From NCBI GenBank assembly GCA_937877075.1, contig CALEGD010000065.1, forward strand, positions 15,796 to 79,795: a DNA stretch of 64,000 nt, given 5' to 3'. Origin of the DNA: an uncultured Acholeplasmatales bacterium. Lineage in GTDB: Bacteria; Bacillota_I; Bacilli_A; ML615J-28; CAG-698. Made by a program: the position numbers and the translations under genes. Shown here piece by piece: positions 7,815 to 16,092 of this stretch (position 1 is its first letter; each line of letters opens with the position of its first letter). A model generated the notes under the pieces. The model saw only the letters and a list, made by a program, of their open reading frames with translations. It ran no database searches and was not told the DNA's origin.

Positions 7815-9152
7815 TTAGAATCTTAACATTTTTTGTAAATTACCATTGAGAGTATCAAATGAGAATTTCTTGTTACAGATTTCATAATTCTTATTTACAT
7901 AATTATTATACTTTTCTTGATCAGATAAGACTTCCAGTAAATCTCGGGCGGCTTTTTTTACCGCTTCCTGAGGAATAATTCTTAATGGTTTAACATCATA
8001 ATATTTACTACCTAAAAGGCATAGTTTAAGACCTAGTTTTTTAATATCATTCTTATAGACAGGATATTCAAAAATTGTCAACGGCTTTTTCACAAGTGAA
8101 GCTTCTAGAATATGATTTCCCCAACCTTCCAAGATTGAGCTGACAATAACAGCATCCGAAAGATAATAGGCATCCATATATGAATACTTTTTTTCTGGTT
8201 CTTCTTGTCTTTTGTTTCCAATAATACGATTGATATAAGTATTATTAATATTTTTCATCTTCTTGTTCAGTTCCGAAAAATAATCACTACCTAAGGAGTC
8301 ATCAATACCGGAAAGTAGGAGATGAAATTTTGAATCTTCAGATAATACTTTACCATTATAAAGACTTCTTCCCACATATTCCGTTTTCAAAGCTTCCAAC
8401 TCCGCAATAAAATCAACACTGAATTCAATCGTTTTTCGAGGTGCAATCCGGCTAGGATTGAAAATGATTATATCATTCTCCGCCGTTCCGATATAGTTGC
8501 GGATTTCATTAATTATCTTCTCATCTTTTTGGAGATAGTTATTAAAATTAATGGCCTTATAAAGGACATCGGAGTAGAGTCCTCTACGCTTTAATAGTTC
8601 CCTTCTCGCAAGATTACTGATGACATAATGCTTGATATTGAAAAGGTCTGGGAGTAGATAATTATCCAAAATCTCTTTTACAAACTCTACAACCGGATGT
8701 GAATACAATTCTCTTTCCCAATAGATATCACTATTAACACAAATAAATTTGATCTTCTTATTCTTTTTGGCATAATTAGTAAAGGCAATACTTGCCGGTA
8801 GATTCCAACCGAGACTTAAGATATTGGCTACAAATATGCATTCAATTTTCTTCTCTTTTACTATTTTATCCAAGCTTTTCTCTATATTATCCGCCCGTTT
8901 GAAAATTAGGTCTTTCAATTCATCGGGACGAGAATAATCATTGAAGGAAAGATAACAATTTTGATTAATCTTCAAATTGAGCTCATCATGAAAATGGATA
9001 CCATCAATATGATAATTCTGTTCACTTTGAGCCGAGCCGGTAATATAAATTACCTGATGACCCAGTTTTGTTAAGCATTCATACCATTTCTGCATCTCTA
9101 AGGAGACGCCGTCCGTATCGTTAATTCTATAGTGGGCGAGGGCAATATTCAT
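7815..9152 (-). CDS. Family-4-like glycosyltransferase (paralogue of the gene at 30166-31515)
   Basis: A 445-aa protein starting NIALAHYRINDTDGVSLEMQ, a GT-B N-terminal domain with the glycine loop DGVSLEM. The C-terminal half has a probable donor-binding E in SSILEGWGNHILEAS, the E-x7-E pattern of retaining GT4 enzymes. It is closely similar along its length to the second copy in this window; both share YWER-LYS, LGW-LP-IAFT and EGWGN. It overlaps the stop of the GH63 gene by 4 bp. The acceptor is unknown. A transferase inside an otherwise catabolic locus could store or remodel a glucoside. Confidence 0.75.
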   Translation of the reverse strand: MNIALAHYRINDTDGVSLEMQKWYECLTKLGHQVIYITGSAQSEQNYHIDGIHFHDELNLKINQNCYLSFNDYSRPDELKDLIFKRADNIEKSLDKIVKEKKIECIFVANILSLGWNLPASIAFTNYAKKNKKIKFICVNSDIYWERELYSHPVVEFVKEILDNYLLPDLFNIKHYVISNLARRELLKRRGLYSDVLYKAINFNNYLQKDEKIINEIRNYIGTAENDIIIFNPSRIAPRKTIEFSVDFIAELEALKTEYVGRSLYNGKVLSEDSKFHLLLSGIDDSLGSDYFSELNKKMKNINNTYINRIIGNKRQEEPEKKYSYMDAYYLSDAVIVSSILEGWGNHILEASLVKKPLTIFEYPVYKNDIKKLGLKLCLLGSKYYDVKPLRIIPQEAVKKAARDLLEVLSDQEKYNNYVNKNYEICNKKFSFDTLNGNLQKMLRF

Positions 9153-10849
9153 GATTTTACCCTCGTTTTCAACCTATCCTTGAAAATTAAATAGACGGAA
9201 ACAGTCCACATATAGGCACTATCATCATAACCGATTCGTTGAATTGCATCATAGTTTTCATATATTCCGGATTTGTCGATTTCAATTAAATTGACATAGC
9301 GAGTGGCAATTTTTTCCGCAAGTTTGAAATAACCGGCATTAACTAATCCGTCATAAATACAAAATACCGGAGGGGCCCAAACTGGGCCGCGCCAATAAGC
9401 ATTAGGTTTAATGGCGTCACCTTTTCGGTGATCGTAATATTCACTGGTTACGCATTCGGTTGCCAGCGAGCTTTCCAAAAGAAAATGATTTTCTTTACTG
9501 ATTTCGGAAGCTAGAGCTTCAAAGATAGCCGTTGGCAGTAGTTTCCCAAGCATGATTGGCACCATCTTAATTAAAGAGGTTGTCTTGTATGGTTTTTCTT
9601 CCGCATCAAGACAATTAAATTCGCCATCATTAAACATATGCTTTGCCATATTCTTAAGAATTTGATGAGCCTGATTTTGGAAGTTTTCTGCTTCTTTTTG
9701 GAAACCTAATTTTAAAGCTATTTTATTGAGACAGAAATAAAGGTAAACCATATAAGAATTCAAATCAGGAGTATAAGCAGGCATTCCGCGGTCAAAGCAG
9801 GTGGCGTTATCCCAACCGCTATCAAAAGGGTGGCGATAGAAGTAGAGTCCTGTATTACCTTTATTCTTTTCCCAATAATTTGCTAGTTTTTCAAGTCTTG
9901 GATATAAATATTGTAAATCCTTCAGGAGGAATATTTCTTCATCATTCATTAATTTCAGAATGAAGAAACCATGAATTGGCGGTTTTGTAAACCAATCGAC
10001 TTGAATGAAAGGATTAACGGCATCAAGAAGACGCCCGTCTTCTTTCTGTAAATCAAAGAACAACAAAATATTATCCCTAGCTAAGCTCTTATTACTTTTC
10101 GATAAAGCTAGAGCATTAAAACAATTGTCCCATGACCAGACATTATTCATTAACTTTTTGGAAATAGCCGTTGCATTACGGGTTAGGTGACCACATTTAG
10201 AATATTCGCCACTCCAAAGGATATAAGTGGCAAGTTCATGAACCGCTTCGACCGGTTGATAGCAATCTTTGAATTTTTCAAAATCTTGCCGGATTTGTTC
10301 CTTTTCAAAAAGTTCTCCTTCAGGTTCCTTTTGTACAAATCTTTGCCAAGCAGAAATAACAAAATCCGAGGTTTCTTCACAGGTAATGAAGAAGCGACGC
10401 AGTTCTGGGCGATGCTTTAAAAAACCTTCTTTCAATGTTAATTTAATATCATAAAAGGTAATTGGCAAATAGCCGCGGGCATAATCAGCCCCGACTTCAA
10501 TATTAACCCACTTTGACTCATCTGAATCGTGTTCCAAAACCAGACCCATATTTTTTGTTTTAATTTGTAAACTTGAAAAGTGAGAGAAATAAATCTCTAC
10601 ATAACCGAAGTTACTTTCAAAACGGAGGCATTCAGGGGTGCAAACAGTCTGATAACTGATGAAGGTTCCTTCAGAATCGGTAGGAATAAATCTTAAAATA
10701 TGGTCGGAAACCTTTTTCCTGCCTGTCCCCCATTCTGGTCTGATCAAACTACGCAGCCAGATTCCGTTGCCAAGAATCGATTCATCCTTTTGGATAGCGA
10801 GATATGACCCTGGGTACGAAAACGGTACTTTTACAATATCAATATTCAT
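9149..10849 (-). CDS. GH63-like (alpha/alpha)6-barrel glucosidase
   Basis: A 566-aa protein without signal peptide, so cytoplasmic. An N-terminal beta-rich domain (1-190) is followed by an (alpha/alpha)6 barrel. Barrel motifs include WSWDNCF near 236, DSGWDNATCFD near 347 and YWRGPVWAP near 487, as in GH63 glucosidases and the bacterial mannosylglycerate/glucosylglycerate hydrolases. It opens the operon GH63, GT, isomerase, kinase, with a GAGGAG site before the ATG. The presence of a GH13_18 phosphorylase elsewhere in the locus makes a glucosyl-glycerate-type substrate plausible, but this is not shown. GH37 trehalase-like activity is an alternative. Confidence 0.8.
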   Translation of the reverse strand: MNIDIVKVPFSYPGSYLAIQKDESILGNGIWLRSLIRPEWGTGRKKVSDHILRFIPTDSEGTFISYQTVCTPECLRFESNFGYVEIYFSHFSSLQIKTKNMGLVLEHDSDESKWVNIEVGADYARGYLPITFYDIKLTLKEGFLKHRPELRRFFITCEETSDFVISAWQRFVQKEPEGELFEKEQIRQDFEKFKDCYQPVEAVHELATYILWSGEYSKCGHLTRNATAISKKLMNNVWSWDNCFNALALSKSNKSLARDNILLFFDLQKEDGRLLDAVNPFIQVDWFTKPPIHGFFILKLMNDEEIFLLKDLQYLYPRLEKLANYWEKNKGNTGLYFYRHPFDSGWDNATCFDRGMPAYTPDLNSYMVYLYFCLNKIALKLGFQKEAENFQNQAHQILKNMAKHMFNDGEFNCLDAEEKPYKTTSLIKMVPIMLGKLLPTAIFEALASEISKENHFLLESSLATECVTSEYYDHRKGDAIKPNAYWRGPVWAPPVFCIYDGLVNAGYFKLAEKIATRYVNLIEIDKSGIYENYDAIQRIGYDDSAYMWTVSVYLIFKDRLKTRVKS

Positions 10850-10882
10850 AATTTTCTCCTCGATTTTTTATTCTTTTTAGAT

Positions 10883-10911
10883 TTGATTTTTTAATGATTT
10901 TATGGTAAAAT
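10883..10911 (+). promoter_or_regulatory. Promoter of the mandelate-racemase-family gene
   Basis: TTGATT (10883-10888), 17-bp spacer, TAAAAT (10906-10911) with an extended -10 TG at 10903-10904. A TATAAT on the minus strand (10912-10917) suggests that the divergent GH63 operon starts within the same 90-bp gap. Confidence 0.6.
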
Positions 10912-10938
10912 ATTATAATTTAAAGGATGTGATACTAA

Positions 10939-12063
10939 ATGAAGATAAAACAAATTAACCCAATTGCAATTGAATTACCATTGCAAGAAACAATTTATAC
11001 ATCTTTCGGAAAAATGTCGACCAGAAAACATTTAATTATCGAAGTCGCGACTGAGGATGGAATCTTTGGTTATGGTGAAGTATGGACAAATTTTCCATAC
11101 TATAACACCGAAGATAAACTCAGTTTATTTCAAAATTATCTGATTCCCTTACTGAAAGGTTTTGAATTTAATACTCCTGACGAAGTTTACCAAGAGATGA
11201 AAAACAAAATCCTTAATACCGGTGCCGGAAAACAATGGGGTGCTTATGGACATTTGAAACAAGCCATCAGCGGTATCGATATGGCAATTTGGGACATATA
11301 TTCAAAAAGCCTAAATAAACCTTTATATCAAGTTTTAAGAAATGATTCAAAACCAATACCAATTAAGGCTTATGCTAGTGGTCTCGGACCAAATAATGTC
11401 ACAAGGACTACTACTAACGCTCTAGATAAGGGCTTTAAAATGTTTAAACTTAAAGTTGGTTTTTCTTTGGAAAAGGATTTAGAAAATCTTCAAGAAATCA
11501 GAAAAGTTATCGGTGATTCACCACTCTTTCTTGATGCAAATCAAGGTTTTCAAGATGCGGAAACTGCTATTTTTCATCTCATGAAATATTCACCTTACTC
11601 ATTTGAATTTATCGAAGAACCGGTTTTAGCTCACGATTTCTTTGGTTTAAAGAAAGTAAGGGATGCAGGCTTTAAAATTTCAGGAGGCGAAAACAATTAT
11701 AGTCTCTTGGAATTTAAAAACCTTCATCATCTGAATTGTCTTGATATTTATCAACCGGATATCGGAAAATGTGGTGGGGTCTCAACAATGAGAGAAATAG
11801 TTAATTATCTTGAAGAAAATGAATTAGCTTTTGCACCGCATATGTTTTCTACAATAATTGGGCAAACCGCAACACTTCACTTCTTAACAGCCCATCACGG
11901 ACTCTTTATGGAAGTCGACGGAAATGATAATCCGGCCTTACACTCTTTGGCTTTAAGGACTTCATTTGATTTTAAAGATGGAATCTTTTACTGTAATGAT
12001 CAGATCAATGGTATTGGAGTTGATCTAGACTTCGATTATTTAAATAAATACAAAATCAATTAA
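10939..12063 (+). CDS. Mandelate racemase/muconate lactonizing enzyme (enolase superfamily)
   Basis: A 374-aa (beta/alpha)7-barrel enzyme. Visible active-site elements are the KxK pair in MFKLKVG (K170, K172), metal ligands D199 (FLDANQGF), E226 (FIEEPV) and E251 (SGGENN), plus D274 (YQPDIGKCGG) and H301 (FAPHMFST). All catalytic positions are therefore kept. Family members racemise or dehydrate sugar acids or epimerise dipeptides. The setting in a carbohydrate locus favours a sugar-acid dehydratase or epimerase. It is divergent from the GH63 operon, has an AAAGGATGTG site, and ends in a strong terminator. The exact substrate cannot be called. Confidence 0.88.
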   Translation: MKIKQINPIAIELPLQETIYTSFGKMSTRKHLIIEVATEDGIFGYGEVWTNFPYYNTEDKLSLFQNYLIPLLKGFEFNTPDEVYQEMKNKILNTGAGKQWGAYGHLKQAISGIDMAIWDIYSKSLNKPLYQVLRNDSKPIPIKAYASGLGPNNVTRTTTNALDKGFKMFKLKVGFSLEKDLENLQEIRKVIGDSPLFLDANQGFQDAETAIFHLMKYSPYSFEFIEEPVLAHDFFGLKKVRDAGFKISGGENNYSLLEFKNLHHLNCLDIYQPDIGKCGGVSTMREIVNYLEENELAFAPHMFSTIIGQTATLHFLTAHHGLFMEVDGNDNPALHSLALRTSFDFKDGIFYCNDQINGIGVDLDFDYLNKYKIN

Positions 12064-12078
12064 TTTAAAACCTAAGTC

Positions 12079-12110
12079 AAGAGGAAGCAATCTAATGATT
12101 GTTTCCTCTT
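12079..12110. terminator. Bidirectional terminator between convergent genes
   Basis: A 14-bp stem (AAGAGGAAGCAATC against GATTGTTTCCTCTT, one G-T pair) with a TAAT loop. It is flanked by an outer CTAAGT/ACTTAG pairing. It ends the 10939-12063 gene on the plus strand and probably the long surface/transport operon on the minus strand. Confidence 0.85.
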
Positions 12111-12129
12111 TTACTTAGTTTATTTTTAA

Positions 12130-15100
12130 TTAAGCAGTTCTTCTACTCTTGATAACAAAGAATACAACAGTTCCGGCAGTTAATACGGCAATTGCACTAA
12201 GGATGATTGCGATCAATGAATTCGATTGAAGTTCTACATTAATAGTAAATACTTGAGTAATGTCTTCAAAAGCATCAGCGGAAATAGTGACTGTTATTTC
12301 ATAGGCACCAGCTTTTTCCCCAACAAATTTACCATTTGTGAGTTCAACTTCTTGATTATCAAATTTAACCTGATAATTTAGAGTATATTCAGTTTCGCTA
12401 AAATCTTTAGAATCAATATTTACATAACTCGTAAGATCAATTTCTGAGCCTTTTTTAACTTCAACTTCTTTGTCTTCTGCAGTAATAACAGGCACTTCTT
12501 TCACAACAATATTAATTACTTTTTCAACAGTTTCAAAACTGCTATCATCAGCATTAATAGTAATTGTAAAGGTGAAGGTTCCGGCTGCGGCAGGAATCGT
12601 CATCTCAGTAACTGTAACATCGACTTGTCCGTTTTTCACAGTATAAGTAACAGTATACTCATCAGTTTGATAAGAGTTTCCAACGATTGTAAATAAGTCA
12701 TTAAGATTAATAACTGTTAATGAACTATCTTTTGAATAATTAACAGTATCATTAGAAACAGTAATACTTGGAGCAACTTTTACTAATGTTAGAGAAACAG
12801 TTTCTTCTACAGAAGTAAATTCACCTTCATTTGCAGGAACAACGCTTGCTTTTACAAGATAGGTTCCGGCATTTGCTTCTAGTAATGAACCTTCTAGATT
12901 AACTGGGTTACCGTTTAGGGTAACAGTATAGAGAACTTCCGCATCTTCAAATGAACCCTTAGAAACGTTGAATAAAGAAGAAATATCAAATGTTTCACCG
13001 TTAATATTGGCTTCTACGGCATCAGAATCTACTTCAATGCTTGGAGCAGTTTCTGCAGTAACCAGAATTGTAAAGGTCTTTACAACATCAAGGAAGGCAT
13101 CTTCATTAACCGGTTTTAAAGTTACAGTAATTTCATAATCACCGGCAAAGAGGATGGCGTTATCCACTAGCGGAAGATTAGAAGTAATTATCACTGTATA
13201 AAGATCAGCAAAAGCACCATCATTGATTGAAAAGAAATCTCTTACATCAATACTGTCAATTTCTCCATAGATTAATTTTCCAGCACTGTTTTCCGCAATT
13301 ACGGTAGGAACATCAACAACCGTAAATGTCAGAGTAATTGTATATGTTTCAAAAACAGCTTCTGTACTTTCGATAGTGAAAATAATGGTTTTAGTGCCTG
13401 CCGTATAGGCATAGTTTTTAAGATCACTGATGGAAGCAGTTCCGTCATGAGCTGTAATATTGTATTCTGTTTCTTCATATCCGTTTGCAAGAACATTCAG
13501 TAAACTTGTAAGATCAAAGACACCAGCATTTCCATAAATAGTGTGAACATCACTATCCAGTGTTACTTCCGGCACAACAATATGCATTTCTTCAGGAAGT
13601 TGTTCCGGCTGAACACTATTAAGACTTATCACCGCTTCTCCATTAGCAGAAAGGCGATTTTGGACAGTTTGGGTTACACCATTGATGGTTACATCCGTAA
13701 GATAATGAGAATACTGAACTGAACCTACGGATGATGCCGATGAGTTAACCGAAGCATCATTAACGAAGGCACCATTATTATCCATACCTAAAACTGCGAC
13801 TGATTCTTCTAAACCACGGTATTCAACTGCAAAAGCAGTACCGTATTTTGCCTCATTATAGCTTGGACTTGGGTCAATAGAAGTGTTCACAATGAAAGCA
13901 TTGACATTGTCAATCAAATTAGAAAGATCAATATTCGGGAAATTAGTTTCATTATAATAATTACGAATATAATCCAAATAGAAAGGGGCTTTCGCTAGAG
14001 AACTGATATCGCCGACGAAAACTACAAAAGTTTCACCGCTTTGGATATAAACTTCATTAGTTGGAGTAATTTCAGTAAATGAACGTTCGACCTCGGTATT
14101 TACAAATGTTGCTAAGGTTGTCACATAATTAGTCTCACGGTTAATGAAACCATCGGTAAAAGCACCGTCTAAAACAATGTAATCATAACGTTTGATAACA
14201 ACATCTGATAAGGCAAGTGGTTTATTGGTATTATTATAGATTTCAATAAAATCAGCCCTTTTACTTCTGATTGCATTTGCTTCAGTAATAATAAGTTTTT
14301 GGGGAACTTGTTCTGGCATAGTTACTGAAACTGTATTTGGAGCTTCAACATTGCCGATTGTTCCGACATTACCGATTAAGTCTTGAGCAGAAATATAATA
14401 ATAGAGTTGTTCTACTTTTACATTATCTAAAGTAATGGTATAAAGATTGTTTTCACCAGGAATTAGATTTACTCTATTATATTCAGCGTTTCCGATTGCT
14501 TTATAGAATAAAGCCGGAACATTGTCCGTTGATAGTTCTACATTGTCAACAATCTCGACAGAGAAACTAACACTGTCTCCATAGGCCGGACTTTCAGTAA
14601 CTACTAAATTTGAAAGTGTCGGAGCAATGGAGTCAACCATAGCGGTTAAAACGACAGTCTTAGTAAATGTTTCAAAATCAGCACTTGAGAAAGTGACTGT
14701 GATGGTATATTCACCTTCACCGTTTATTGTATAATTTCCGTCAACAACAGGAGTATCAAGTTCGTCTCCTTTTCTTGCGGTAAGAGCAAAATCAAATTCA
14801 CTCCGATAAAAACCACCTTCATTTATTTTTAATAAGTTCTTTAAATCAATGGTTTTTACATCTTCCGATGTTTGAAGACCGATAATAGAATCAGCAACCT
14901 CAATATTGGGAAGTTCTTTTTCAATACCAAAATTGATTCCGACTTCACGATCGGCAGTTACTCTGGACTGAACGGTCAGAACTTCTTCACCAAACTGGAC
15001 ATCTACAAAATAAGCAGAGTAATGAACTGATGTAACACCTGCAGTCGCAGAAAATGCATTATTGGTTGACTTGTCGGTAAGCGCAGCGCTTCCGTCATTA

Positions 15101-16077
15101 TTCATACCAACAACAGCTTTTGTGATTTCAGCTTCTTCATATTTTACAGTCCAGAGAGTTCCGTATGCTGTATCTTTATAACTGGCACTCGGATCTGGGA
15201 TGAGGGCAGAATCAGCTGAATAGGGGTCAGAAACAGCTAGGAACATCTTTGTGTTTGCATAAGTAACGATATCTTCGCTATTTACTCCGAAAGGTCCAAC
15301 TCTGCTGGCAGTATATTGAGCGGCCAGATATTCAAAGTTGAAAGATGCTGCCGTATCGGCAAGTCCACCTTGTTCAGTAGAAACTGCGGCGGTTTTTCCA
15401 ATAAATACAACAAAAACTTCACCAGGTTGAATTTGAACTTCATTTTCAGAAGTAATTCTTTCCTTAGTTTTGCCATCAGGTGCACTTAAAGCCATCAGAG
15501 CTTCGCCTCTAAAGGTCGTATCATCAACTACTAAGACTCCTTCTTGAACTATATATTCATGAACAGTAATAGCTAGTTTTGATAAGTCAATTGGAGTTAC
15601 ACCGTTATTTTTAAGTTCAATAAAATCATATCTTCTTCCATTGACAGCATTTGCTTCCGTCACCATAATCTGTGGTGCAAGATAATCTGCCTTTGGAGCT
15701 ACACTAATCCGATGAGGATTACTTGACTCACCACTTAAAAGAGTTTCTGTGGCGGTGACTACTTCAAGATAGTAATAAATGTAAGGGACAACAGCAACAT
15801 TCCCAGAAAGAATTGCAGTATAATTCCCTTCTGTTTCCATAACCATATCGAGTTCGTTGAACTTAGTGCTCTTGCCATAAGTATTGTAATAAACTTTTGC
15901 CGAAATGACTTCTCCTTCAACTAAGGCATTAAACTCAATATCAGTAGCATATTCAGCATTTGTAACAACTGTATGTGTCAGTTGTTCCGCCGCCGAAAGA
16001 CGGACATTTTTAGATGCTGCCAGAGCGAAGGTCAGCAACATCACTAAGATAACCGAAATTGTTAGTTTCTTCTTCAT
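12130..16077 (-). CDS. Large surface protein with lamin-tail-like and repeated Ig-like domains
   Basis: A 1315-aa protein with an N-terminal signal (KKKLTISVILVMLLTFALAA) and a C-terminal membrane segment ending in KSRRTA; no LPXTG. Two lamin-tail-like (LTD) modules begin near residues 139 (VTEANAVNGRRYDFIEL) and 595 (ITEANAIRSKRADFIEIYNN). From about 840 onward come five or more Ig-like repeats of the pattern S-INLNDLF-x-GSFE-EYTVTY... related to those in the 460-aa protein at 21950. It is the last gene of the transport operon, 16 bp after the ATPase-phosphorylase stop. A role in binding polysaccharide or forming a surface layer is inferred. Confidence 0.85.
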   Translation of the reverse strand: MKKKLTISVILVMLLTFALAASKNVRLSAAEQLTHTVVTNAEYATDIEFNALVEGEVISAKVYYNTYGKSTKFNELDMVMETEGNYTAILSGNVAVVPYIYYYLEVVTATETLLSGESSNPHRISVAPKADYLAPQIMVTEANAVNGRRYDFIELKNNGVTPIDLSKLAITVHEYIVQEGVLVVDDTTFRGEALMALSAPDGKTKERITSENEVQIQPGEVFVVFIGKTAAVSTEQGGLADTAASFNFEYLAAQYTASRVGPFGVNSEDIVTYANTKMFLAVSDPYSADSALIPDPSASYKDTAYGTLWTVKYEEAEITKAVVGMNNDGSAALTDKSTNNAFSATAGVTSVHYSAYFVDVQFGEEVLTVQSRVTADREVGINFGIEKELPNIEVADSIIGLQTSEDVKTIDLKNLLKINEGGFYRSEFDFALTARKGDELDTPVVDGNYTINGEGEYTITVTFSSADFETFTKTVVLTAMVDSIAPTLSNLVVTESPAYGDSVSFSVEIVDNVELSTDNVPALFYKAIGNAEYNRVNLIPGENNLYTITLDNVKVEQLYYYISAQDLIGNVGTIGNVEAPNTVSVTMPEQVPQKLIITEANAIRSKRADFIEIYNNTNKPLALSDVVIKRYDYIVLDGAFTDGFINRETNYVTTLATFVNTEVERSFTEITPTNEVYIQSGETFVVFVGDISSLAKAPFYLDYIRNYYNETNFPNIDLSNLIDNVNAFIVNTSIDPSPSYNEAKYGTAFAVEYRGLEESVAVLGMDNNGAFVNDASVNSSASSVGSVQYSHYLTDVTINGVTQTVQNRLSANGEAVISLNSVQPEQLPEEMHIVVPEVTLDSDVHTIYGNAGVFDLTSLLNVLANGYEETEYNITAHDGTASISDLKNYAYTAGTKTIIFTIESTEAVFETYTITLTFTVVDVPTVIAENSAGKLIYGEIDSIDVRDFFSINDGAFADLYTVIITSNLPLVDNAILFAGDYEITVTLKPVNEDAFLDVVKTFTILVTAETAPSIEVDSDAVEANINGETFDISSLFNVSKGSFEDAEVLYTVTLNGNPVNLEGSLLEANAGTYLVKASVVPANEGEFTSVEETVSLTLVKVAPSITVSNDTVNYSKDSSLTVINLNDLFTIVGNSYQTDEYTVTYTVKNGQVDVTVTEMTIPAAAGTFTFTITINADDSSFETVEKVINIVVKEVPVITAEDKEVEVKKGSEIDLTSYVNIDSKDFSETEYTLNYQVKFDNQEVELTNGKFVGEKAGAYEITVTISADAFEDITQVFTINVELQSNSLIAIILSAIAVLTAGTVVFFVIKSRRTA

Positions 16078-16092
16078 GTTTTCTCCTTTTTC

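Noticed and set aside
10183..10454. Several 60-77-codon ORFs on both strands
   Set aside because: All lie inside the GH63-like gene, which has a full set of family motifs in its own frame.
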